Shown one piece after another: positions 8,966-16,518 of a stretch of DNA of 64,000 bases. Numbering within the stretch: position 1 is the first letter of the stretch; each line of letters begins with the position of its first letter. The stretch covers positions 62,001-126,000 of the forward strand of contig JAFZBN010000003.1 of assembly GCA_017561715.1 (NCBI GenBank). Reading direction: 5' to 3'. The notes under the pieces were generated by a model. That model did not search any database and had not been told where the DNA came from. It saw nothing but the letters and a program-made list of their open reading frames with translations. Origin of the DNA: Clostridiales bacterium. GTDB taxonomy: Bacteria; Bacillota; Clostridia; Saccharofermentanales; Saccharofermentanaceae. The translations under genes were made by a program, and so were the position numbers.

Positions 8966-11632
8966 CTAGTTATTATCCTCCGGGAGGAATTCGAACACCT
9001 CGTCTTCCTCCGCGATATCGTCTTCTTTCACTTCCATATTTTCCTCGATGACCTTCACGATCTTCTCATAAAGATCCATCGCCTTACCGTGCCCGTCCGA
9101 AAGCGCGAGCTCATCACCCCTGCCCGCCGCTTCTTCGAGATCGGCCGCGATCTCAAAAAGCTTCTTCGCGCCGATCGTCTTGCTCGTGCTCTTCAGCGAA
9201 TGGATGTAGATCTCATAGTTCTTCCAGTCGCGTTTCTCGTAGCAGCTCACAAGATTTACAAACTTACTCTTCTTCTCCGTGCAGTACTCGGAGAGGATCG
9301 ATTTATACATGTCCGTGTCGCCCTGACAGAAGTAAAGTCCCGTCTTCGGGTCCACCCCTGCCTTTGTCAGCGCCTCGAAAAGCACTGCCGTCTTTTCATC
9401 TTCCGAAGAAACCACTTCTTCGATCGGCTCTTCGACGATCTCGATCTTTTCCTTCGGCAGATGCGTAAGAAGCATCTTCTCGAGCTCATGGCCGTTGATC
9501 GGCTTGGTCAGATAGTCATCGAAGCCCTGCTCGATATATCTTTCCCTCGCGCCGCGGATAACGTCCGCGGTCAGGCAGATGATCGGCGTCTTCTCGTTGA
9601 GCTTGCTCTCGAGCTTTCTGATCTCGGCCATCGCTTCCGTTCCGTCCATGATCGGCATACGCTGATCCATAAGGATCATGTCGTAGCGGTTCTCGTCACA
9701 CAGACGGATCGCTTCTTTTCCGCTTAACGCCGTATTGATGCGCACTCCCGTTTTCTTCAGAAGATTGGCCGCGACGGCGATATTCATCTTCGTGTCGTCG
9801 ACGATCAGGATCAGGGCCGAAGGTGCGTGGAAGGACTCCCTGTAGACCTCCTCGTTTTCTTCTTCCGGCGCGTTTCCGATCTCGAAATCACCGATCGGTT
9901 CGTTGTTCTCGACCTTCTGCCAGATCTCGAACCAGAACCTGGAACCGACGCCGTATTCGCTTTCGACCTTGAGCTCACTGTCCATGAGTCCCAGAAGTTT
10001 CGTGCACACCGACATACCGAGTCCGGTTCCCTCGATATTCCTGTTTCTTTCGACATCCAGTCGTTCGAATGATTCGAAGAGACGTTTCATATCCTCTTCT
10101 TTAATGCCAATTCCCGTGTCTTTTACTTCCACATAAACAAGAATTTTTTCATCGGGGGCGGATTTTCTTTCTTTTTCTTTGACCGTCAGCGTGATCGTTC
10201 CTTTTTCCGTATACTTCACGGCATTGGTCAGAAGGTTCATGATGACCTCATTGATACGCGTATTATCACCGTAAAGCTCCGTCGGGATCTTCGGATCGAC
10301 ATCCGTCTGCACCTCTAAGTTTTTCGCTCTTGCTCTTTCCATGATCGAATTTAAAACATAGGAAAGCTGCGACTTCACGTTGTAAGGCGCGGACACGATC
10401 TCCATCTTGCCGTTTTCGATCTTGGAGAAATCGAGGATGCTGTTGACCAGGGAAAGAAGGTTCTGGCCGGACTGACGGATGTTTCTGGAGTATCCCATGA
10501 TCTCCCGGTTATCCGTCTCGCGGATGATCATCTCGTTCATGCCGAGGATCGCGTTGATCGGGGTACGGATCTCGTGCGACATATCCGCGAGGAAACGGCT
10601 CTTGGCTTCACTTGCCTCGTCGGCCGCCTGCTTTTCAAGGCGCAGCACTTTCTCTGCGTATTCCTGCTGCTGTGTTCTGTACTTATCGAGAACGAGTGCC
10701 AGTACGACGGCAAAAGTACCGCCGATGAGCGCCGCGACGACGGCCGCGATCAGAAAGCTCGTGACCAGTCCGTTAAGGCCCTTCTGCATCTCGGATTTAC
10801 TTGTCGCGATACCGACGTACCAGCCGCTGTTTTTCATCTTGGAAACTACGATACCTCTCGTGACACCGTCATAGTCCTCAACGTAGATGGTCTGATCGGA
10901 ATCTTTTCGCATATTGTTAACGACTTCGCCGTAGGGAGCGCCCGATACTTCAAGGATACCGACCGGATCGTCGACGAACTTATATGCTTCATTCGGGTGA
11001 ACGATGACACCCATGTTCTGGTCGACGAGGAAAGCGTAGCTGTCTTCCGCGACATCGGCTTCGTTGATGATGTTTACCAGAACGTCAACGAAGATATCCG
11101 CCGCGATGATGCCCTTGAGTTCACCATCCGCGCGTACGGCCTTCGAGATCGTGATGATCGGCACTTTCGTATCCGAATCCATGTAAGGAACAGAGTAGTA
11201 GATCTCGTTCGTTTCCGCCGCGACCGTGTACCAGTCACGTTCATGCGAGAAGTCGACGGTTCCGTCCGCGACGAAATCCGAGGCGCACGCCATCGTGTTA
11301 TCCGGGAAAGTGAAATAGATATCGTAGATATAGCCCTTCGTGTTCAGGCTGTCGTATACGGATTTTAAGTAATCATGGAAAAAGGCGCCGTCCTGATCAA
11401 AAAAACGGCTGTATTCGATATTCGCGGCCAGCGTGTCGACGATCGTGGCATTACCGTTGAGCCACGTAGTCAGTTCCTGCGCATATTTGTCTGCCGCCAC
11501 GCGATATTTTTCTTCCGCCTGGGAAAATACACTCTGCTTCGCTCTTCGATAGCTGATCATGGAAAGAAGACCGGTACTGGCCAGAATGACCAGTACGATC
11601 ATTGCCGTCATCTTAACACGGAAACTCCTCAT
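8966..11632 (-). CDS. dCache-type hybrid histidine kinase with receiver and Hpt
   Basis: 888 aa from the preferred start (MRSFRVKM). An in-frame ATG at 11716 would add 28 residues, but it has no ribosome site and lies almost at the predicted -10 element (11721-11726). Membrane helix about 8-30, an external double-Cache domain about 41-281, second helix about 292-315, HisKA (SHEIRTPINAILG, His353), HATPase (DTGIGI, GTGLGMSV), receiver (phospho-Asp656 in LMDQRMPIMDG) and Hpt (HSLKSTSKTIGA, His811). The sensor has R-D-W-Y (Arg132, Trp134, Tyr135) and an Asp 47 residues after that Arg (Asp179). This matches part of the amino-acid-binding signature of dCache_1 domains such as PctA; the Tyr expected five residues before the Arg is replaced. 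It heads the signalling operon and is the only member with a clear extracellular sensor. Confidence 0.9.
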   Translation of the reverse strand: MRSFRVKMTAMIVLVILASTGLLSMISYRRAKQSVFSQAEEKYRVAADKYAQELTTWLNGNATIVDTLAANIEYSRFFDQDGAFFHDYLKSVYDSLNTKGYIYDIYFTFPDNTMACASDFVADGTVDFSHERDWYTVAAETNEIYYSVPYMDSDTKVPIITISKAVRADGELKGIIAADIFVDVLVNIINEADVAEDSYAFLVDQNMGVIVHPNEAYKFVDDPVGILEVSGAPYGEVVNNMRKDSDQTIYVEDYDGVTRGIVVSKMKNSGWYVGIATSKSEMQKGLNGLVTSFLIAAVVAALIGGTFAVVLALVLDKYRTQQQEYAEKVLRLEKQAADEASEAKSRFLADMSHEIRTPINAILGMNEMIIRETDNREIMGYSRNIRQSGQNLLSLVNSILDFSKIENGKMEIVSAPYNVKSQLSYVLNSIMERARAKNLEVQTDVDPKIPTELYGDNTRINEVIMNLLTNAVKYTEKGTITLTVKEKERKSAPDEKILVYVEVKDTGIGIKEEDMKRLFESFERLDVERNRNIEGTGLGMSVCTKLLGLMDSELKVESEYGVGSRFWFEIWQKVENNEPIGDFEIGNAPEEENEEVYRESFHAPSALILIVDDTKMNIAVAANLLKKTGVRINTALSGKEAIRLCDENRYDMILMDQRMPIMDGTEAMAEIRKLESKLNEKTPIICLTADVIRGARERYIEQGFDDYLTKPINGHELEKMLLTHLPKEKIEIVEEPIEEVVSSEDEKTAVLFEALTKAGVDPKTGLYFCQGDTDMYKSILSEYCTEKKSKFVNLVSCYEKRDWKNYEIYIHSLKSTSKTIGAKKLFEIAADLEEAAGRGDELALSDGHGKAMDLYEKIVKVIEENMEVKEDDIAEEDEVFEFLPEDNN

Positions 11633-11720
11633 ACCTCTTAACCTGCGCAGGCATCGACACCCCGACCTGCTTTCCCCCCCTGTTTCCGCGGCCAAAAAGG
11701 CCGCAGGAAAATACATTTTT

Positions 11721-11749
11721 ATTTTATCAGTAAAGGGGTGCGGTTTCTA
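11721..11749 (-). promoter_or_regulatory. Predicted promoter of the signalling operon
   Basis: On the minus strand TAGAAA (11744-11749), a 17-nt spacer, and an extended -10, TGA-TAAAAT (hexamer 11721-11726). Transcription would start near 11714, giving a leader of about 80 nt that contains a GCGGCC-AAAAA-GGCCGC hairpin (11688-11704). This supports the 11632 start of the kinase. Confidence 0.45.
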
Positions 11750-11794
11750 TGCTTCTCCCTAATTCGTTACAGCAATTTCACATCAACTCCACAA

Positions 11795-13651
11795 TTACAC
11801 CAGATAGTTGTGGGCCTGTCTGTCAAACATCTCTCTGTAGCGTCCGTTAAGAGCCATAAGTTCATCATGAGTTCCCTGCTCGATGATCTTTCCGTGCTCG
11901 AAAAGATAGATGCGGTCCGCCATTCTTGTCGTCGACAGTCTGTGTGAGATAAAGATGACGGTATTCTCTCCCGCGTTTTCGATCAGGTTCTTATTGAGCT
12001 TGTACTCCGATACCGGGTCAAGTGCCGAGGAAGGTTCGTCGAGGATAGATACCGCTCGGTCGTCGTTTCGGAGGAACACACGGGAGATCGCGATCTTCTG
12101 TCCTTCACCTCCCGAAAGGTTCACGCCGTCGTCATCAAACTCACGAGTTAATGGCGTGTTGATCCCCAGCGGAAGTGAGTCGAGTTTTCTTCCGAAATCG
12201 GCTTTCTTCAGCGCATGAAGGACATCCTCTTCGTCTTCCTTCTTCACTTTTCGAAGGAGCACATTCTCCGCGATCGTCGCCGCGTAGATGTTATAGTCCT
12301 GGAAGACCGCGCTGATCTTCTTTCTGTATTCACGAGTATTGTACTCACGGATATCGTGAGATCCGTACGAGATACTTCCTCCGGTGACATCGTAAAGACG
12401 CATCAGGAGTTTTACGAACGTGGTCTTGCCCGCGCCGTTTTCACCTACGATCGCGATCTTCTCCCCCGGATGGATCTCGATCGAGATATCTTTCAGCGTG
12501 TCTTCATCGGTGTTCGGATAACGGAAAGAAACATGCGAAAGCACGAGCGGTTCCGATCCTTTTTCCGGTGTAAGGCCGTCGGCAACTTCGATGTTCGGTT
12601 CATATTCCAAAAGCTTGATGAGCTTGCTGCCGTAGCGTCCGATGACCTGAAAATCAACGAGGCAGTAGTTGATCTCGTTTAAGTTTCTTCTTACGTAGTT
12701 CGCCGCGTTATTGGCAGACGCGACTTCACCGAGCGCGATACTCTTTACGACCAGCGCGAGGTAGCCGAGGTACGCGGGGATCGCGAAGAATGAGAATATG
12801 GTAAATACGGAGATCCAGTTTACAAGGGATACCCATGTCAGCGGAGGTCCGTAGATCCTTCCTTCTTCCGCGGCTTCATCGAGCGCCTCGTCGAACTGAA
12901 GGCGCAAAGGTCCTCTTACATCCGTGAGCTTGCATTCTTTCGCGAACTCCGGCTGATAGAAAACGCGTTTGCTGTAGTCGGCTTTACGAAGCTTCTTTCT
13001 GTATTCGACCCACCATGTATAGTTGATCTTTTCGATCTTAAAACGAGTCGCGAGGTTAACGATGAAACCCGCGATCGGGAAGATCGCCAGGATCGGATCG
13101 ATGGTAAGGATCATGGCGGCGGCGACAAGGAGCGCGACGGTTCCGCCGATGATCTTACTGACGACCGTGACGGCTTCCGAAACGAGTTCATCCGCGCGCT
13201 GCGATACGACCGCGTAAGTGTCATAGGTCTCCGGATCGTCGTAGAAGATCAGGTCCTTCAGGCTGTTCTTTTCCGCGAGGTCTCTCTGGATACGGCCGGA
13301 AAGCGGGATCAGTTTCGCCTTCGCCCATTCGTTCAAAAGCTGGTGGATCCACTCGAGGATCACGACTAAAACAAGCGAGATCAAAAGGAGGATCATGATG
13401 TTCTTAAATGCCATGTCTCCGGTAAGACCGTTGATGATCAGCTTCAGGATAAAGGTGTCATTGGCCGCCATTCCCGAAAGAAGAAGGATGTTTAAGATCA
13501 TGATCTTCATGATCAGGGGCTTATCGTATTTGCTCGCGTACTTCAAAAGGTAAGTGACGTTTCCGATCATTTCGCGGATCGTGATCTTCTCTTCCTTCTG
13601 CTTATCTTTTCTTCTCGATATATCTTTTCTTTTCGACTTATCTTTACTCAT
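11795..13651 (-). CDS. ABC exporter half-transporter (membrane + ATPase), second of a pair
   Basis: 618 aa. A Lys/Arg-rich N-terminal tail (1-30), six-helix transmembrane domain about 35-320, and an ATP-binding domain about 360-600 with Walker A GENGAGKTT, signature LSGGEGQ, Walker B VSILDEPSSALDP and the H-loop ISHRLS. The first residues overlap the end of the upstream half-transporter by 8 nt, so the two are co-translated and probably form a heterodimer. The conserved 'CaLDP' type Walker B extension and the spacing fit the family of Clostridia exporters for peptides, lipids or drugs. The substrate cannot be read from sequence; no precursor peptide or modification enzyme was seen nearby. No clear terminator follows in the short gap to the next gene. 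Confidence 0.9.
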   Translation of the reverse strand: MSKDKSKRKDISRRKDKQKEEKITIREMIGNVTYLLKYASKYDKPLIMKIMILNILLLSGMAANDTFILKLIINGLTGDMAFKNIMILLLISLVLVVILEWIHQLLNEWAKAKLIPLSGRIQRDLAEKNSLKDLIFYDDPETYDTYAVVSQRADELVSEAVTVVSKIIGGTVALLVAAAMILTIDPILAIFPIAGFIVNLATRFKIEKINYTWWVEYRKKLRKADYSKRVFYQPEFAKECKLTDVRGPLRLQFDEALDEAAEEGRIYGPPLTWVSLVNWISVFTIFSFFAIPAYLGYLALVVKSIALGEVASANNAANYVRRNLNEINYCLVDFQVIGRYGSKLIKLLEYEPNIEVADGLTPEKGSEPLVLSHVSFRYPNTDEDTLKDISIEIHPGEKIAIVGENGAGKTTFVKLLMRLYDVTGGSISYGSHDIREYNTREYRKKISAVFQDYNIYAATIAENVLLRKVKKEDEEDVLHALKKADFGRKLDSLPLGINTPLTREFDDDGVNLSGGEGQKIAISRVFLRNDDRAVSILDEPSSALDPVSEYKLNKNLIENAGENTVIFISHRLSTTRMADRIYLFEHGKIIEQGTHDELMALNGRYREMFDRQAHNYLV

Positions 13652-15482
13652 AGAATGCCTCAGCTCCCTTCAGCATTTCTTCCGGCAGGCTGTCCTGATA
13701 GTTCTCGGCCTGCAGCATGAACATCTCGTGGTAGTGACCTTTACTTTCCATGAGCGCTTCATGCGTTCCGTGTTCGACGACGGATCCTTCCTTCATCATG
13801 TAGATCTTATCCGCCATCCTCGCCGACGAAAGACGGTGCGAGATAAAGACGACACCGCGGCCTTCCGAAAGGCGCATCATGTTGTTGTACATGTTGTATT
13901 CGGCCAATGGGTCGAGTGCCGAAGACGGCTCGTCGAGGATGACCATGTCCGGCTGCTGCGCGAAGACTCTCGCGATCGCGATCTTCTGTGCCTGACCGCC
14001 GGACGGGATAAATCCGCTCTCGTCAAACTCACGGCTGACGATCGTATCCAGGCCCTTTGTAAGTCCCGGATGCGAACAGTCAAACTGCGCATCGGTCAGT
14101 GCTTTTTCCGCGGCGGCATAATCTTCCTGACCATTCGGTCTTCTCATCAGGACGTTTTCGACAAGCGGCATCGCGAATACCTGAAGATCCTGGAATACGG
14201 TTCCGAATCTTTTTCTGTACGCGTCCCCGTCGATCTCGTTGATGTCCGTTCCGTTTACGAGGATCTTTCCTTCCGTGACCGGATAAAGGCCCATGATCAA
14301 CTTGATCATCGTGGTCTTGCCGGCACCGTTATAACCGACGATCGCGAGCTTCTCGCCCTTATTCCAGGTGAAGCTTACATCGTGGATCGAGCTCGTTTTC
14401 GCACCCGGATAAGTGAACGATACATTCTGAAGTTCGATGCTCTTGATCTCGCCGACATCGGGTTTTTTCTCTTTCGGTTTTCTGTCCGTCTCTAGAAATT
14501 CTTCAAGGTTCTTAAAGAGTCTGGACTCGTTGCTTAAGTAGATACGGTTCTCGACGGCGTGCTTGAGCTGGTCGGTCGAAAAAGCCATCGCCGTGATCAT
14601 GGCGACGTAACTGGAGATATCCGACACTTCGCCGTGCTTGATGCGAAAAGCAACGTAAAAGTACGCCGCGATCCCCGCTAAGACCGAGTAGCTTCCTTTC
14701 ATGAGGAAAGAGTAAAAAGCCGACTTCATCCTGTATTTCAAAGAGACCTCACCCATCCTCTCGACCGCTCTCTCCTGCTTGTCGAGCATGATCGAGTTGA
14801 TGTCGAAAAGACGGATCTCGGAAGCGTATTTCTTTTCGTAGTAAACGCGCTTGACGTAGTCCGCCGTACGCTTGTCACGGGTGATTGCCTTTTCCCTGTC
14901 GTAGTTGCATTTTCCGTTTTTATTTCCGTAGTAAAGACTTACGACCATAGGAACGATCATGAAGATCAGAAGGACAGGGTCGACCATAACGACGATGACA
15001 AGTGACATGATCGTCGCGCCGACATTACCGATATATACGCCTGTCTGGATCGAAAGGTCGATCGCCTGCTCGGCGCAACGGTCAAGTGCTCTTGCGTATC
15101 TGTCGTAAAACTCCGGTGATTCATAGTCCGAAAGCTCCAGCGTATCCGAGATATCCATCACGCGGTGGAAGATGTGCCTGTAGACTTCCGGCATCTTGAT
15201 CTTTCTGTAAGTCTCGTACCAACCGCAGATGAAGTGTACGCAAACGTGACCCAGGCACGCGAAGATCAGAAACCAGAACAGTTTACTGTACTCGATATTT
15301 CTCTCGATACAGTTGAAGATGTACTTCGTCAGATACACGAAGAAGAACACGTAGAAGATCTGCTCTATCGAGTTCTTGAAGAGCGTGAACGGCAGCAGAA
15401 GCCGGTCCGCGTCCCACACCTGTTTCAACGCGTATCGGAGCTGTTTGAATGTGTTATCTTTTTCCTTTTTGTGTTTCGCCAT
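13644..15482 (-). CDS. ABC exporter half-transporter (membrane + ATPase), first of a pair
   Basis: 612 aa. Six-helix exporter domain (about 25-310) and an ATPase domain with Walker A GYNGAGKTT, signature PSGGQAQ (Pro in place of the usual Leu), Walker B MVILDEPSSALDP and the H-loop ISHRLS. A canonical-looking Walker B Glu is present in both halves, so neither site is obviously dead; only the LSGGQ variant hints at asymmetry. A promoter with TTGTCG and TATAAA lies just upstream. It faces away from the 193-aa gene at 15625, and the two share a 142-nt divergent regulatory region. Function as an exporter is well supported; substrate unknown. Confidence 0.9.
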   Translation of the reverse strand: MAKHKKEKDNTFKQLRYALKQVWDADRLLLPFTLFKNSIEQIFYVFFFVYLTKYIFNCIERNIEYSKLFWFLIFACLGHVCVHFICGWYETYRKIKMPEVYRHIFHRVMDISDTLELSDYESPEFYDRYARALDRCAEQAIDLSIQTGVYIGNVGATIMSLVIVVMVDPVLLIFMIVPMVVSLYYGNKNGKCNYDREKAITRDKRTADYVKRVYYEKKYASEIRLFDINSIMLDKQERAVERMGEVSLKYRMKSAFYSFLMKGSYSVLAGIAAYFYVAFRIKHGEVSDISSYVAMITAMAFSTDQLKHAVENRIYLSNESRLFKNLEEFLETDRKPKEKKPDVGEIKSIELQNVSFTYPGAKTSSIHDVSFTWNKGEKLAIVGYNGAGKTTMIKLIMGLYPVTEGKILVNGTDINEIDGDAYRKRFGTVFQDLQVFAMPLVENVLMRRPNGQEDYAAAEKALTDAQFDCSHPGLTKGLDTIVSREFDESGFIPSGGQAQKIAIARVFAQQPDMVILDEPSSALDPLAEYNMYNNMMRLSEGRGVVFISHRLSSARMADKIYMMKEGSVVEHGTHEALMESKGHYHEMFMLQAENYQDSLPEEMLKGAEAFYE

Positions 15483-15514
15483 GTGAGAAAAACTTGCCCC
15501 CTTGCAACTTTCAA

Positions 15515-15542
15515 TTTATACTACCACGCTTTCCCTCGACAA
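15515..15542 (-). promoter_or_regulatory. Predicted promoter of the ABC exporter pair
   Basis: Minus strand TTGTCG (15537-15542), a 16-nt spacer and TATAAA (15515-15520), 33 nt before the start codon of the 612-aa gene. Confidence 0.55.
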
Positions 15543-15580
15543 ATGCAGTTTTTATACCGCGTGGATAATACATTTTTCCG

Positions 15581-15604
15581 TGTTATAATGTGTTCGGAAA
15601 CACA
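15581..15604 (+). promoter_or_regulatory. Extended -10 promoter with an overlapping inverted repeat
   Basis: TGT-TATAAT (hexamer 15584-15589) with no good -35. The expected start of transcription falls inside an inverted repeat, TGTGTT-4 nt-AACACA (15589-15604, first arm inside 15589-15594), a plausible operator for an unknown repressor. Confidence 0.5.
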
Positions 15605-15624
15605 TATAAGACAGGAGGGATACT

Positions 15625-16206
15625 GTGAAGAAATTTGAGATCACTGCCGTTTTGGAAGAAGCATGTCGTCAGACGCTTCTGTGCCGCATGTTTTTAAAAG
15701 CAGACCCGAACTGTTACAGCTGCTTCCCGATCAAAGCCGGAGAAGAACTGTTCCTTTACATGGATGAACAGGATTTCCGCCTGGACGGATATGTCGTACG
15801 CCGCCTGAAAGATATCGTCGAGATCAACTCGAAAGTCGACCTGACAAACGACATTCTCGAAAACGAAGGCGTTACTTCTTCCGTCAAAAAACTCGACATG
15901 GATATCACTTCCTGGGAGGGTGTTCTCTCCTACCTTTCACATAACCGTCTGAACGCGATCTTCGAATCGGAAGACAGAAACAGCGGCAACATCGATTATG
16001 TGATCGGACGGATCGAGAAAAGGGACGATCGCTATCTTTACGTTCGCGGTTTTGACACAGACGGAAAGTGGGATGAAAAAGCAACAAGGATCGCTTTTTC
16101 CGAGCTCGTCTCCGTCTCTTTCGGCACAAGATACGTGGAAGTCTTCAGTAAGTATCTTCCGCCCTGTCCGGTCGAGCGCGATATCTCGATCCTGCCGAAG
16201 ATCTGA
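15625..16206 (+). CDS. Conserved-type cytosolic protein of unknown function
   Basis: 193 aa, GTG start 6 nt after a strong AGGAGGG site (15613-15619). No signal peptide and no membrane segment. The N-terminal half carries a cluster of cysteines (CRQ, LCRM, CYSCF within residues 14-37). The middle (about 45-75) reads like a short beta-barrel (YMDEQDFRLDGYVVRRLKDI), and the pattern recurs near residues 125-165 (VIGRIEKRDDRYLYVRGFD). The two halves might therefore be a diverged repeat of an SH3- or Sm-like fold (inference from hydrophobic pattern only). It has its own extended -10 promoter and is followed after 26 nt by the TSCPD gene, with which it is probably co-transcribed. I do not recognise the family and assign no function. 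Confidence 0.75.
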   Translation: MKKFEITAVLEEACRQTLLCRMFLKADPNCYSCFPIKAGEELFLYMDEQDFRLDGYVVRRLKDIVEINSKVDLTNDILENEGVTSSVKKLDMDITSWEGVLSYLSHNRLNAIFESEDRNSGNIDYVIGRIEKRDDRYLYVRGFDTDGKWDEKATRIAFSELVSVSFGTRYVEVFSKYLPPCPVERDISILPKI

Positions 16207-16232
16207 AAAACATCACCCGGAGGAACAAAAAC

Positions 16233-16487
16233 ATGCATTATACTTATCGCACAAGCGGAGTCTGCTCATCTAAGATCGATTTTGAGATCAACGACGGTGT
16301 CATCACCGATGTCGTATTCACAAACGGCTGCAACGGAAACTTAAAGGCCATTGGTAAACTCGTAGACGGATGGAAGGCGGAAGACATCGCCGAGAAACTT
16401 GCCGGCAATACCTGCGGATTCAATTCGACATCCTGTGCAGACCAGCTGGCAAAGGCAGTTATGGAAGCAAAATCTGCCGAGAACTGA
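16233..16487 (+). CDS. TSCPD domain protein (TIGR03905 type)
   Basis: 84 aa. The whole protein is a single TSCPD domain: a GVCSSKI N-terminal segment, the NGCNGN loop, and the C-terminal TSCADQLA motif that gives the family its name. This domain is related to the C-terminal zinc-linked region of B12-dependent ribonucleotide reductases. The free-standing form is common in Clostridia and has no established role. The start follows a CGGAGG site 10 nt away. Conserved Cys residues (Cys11, Cys33, Cys56, Cys63) could bind a metal or Fe-S cluster (inference). Confidence 0.9.
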   Translation: MHYTYRTSGVCSSKIDFEINDGVITDVVFTNGCNGNLKAIGKLVDGWKAEDIAEKLAGNTCGFNSTSCADQLAKAVMEAKSAEN

Positions 16488-16518
16488 TCACCATATCCGC
16501 TCGGTAAACCGATCTCCT

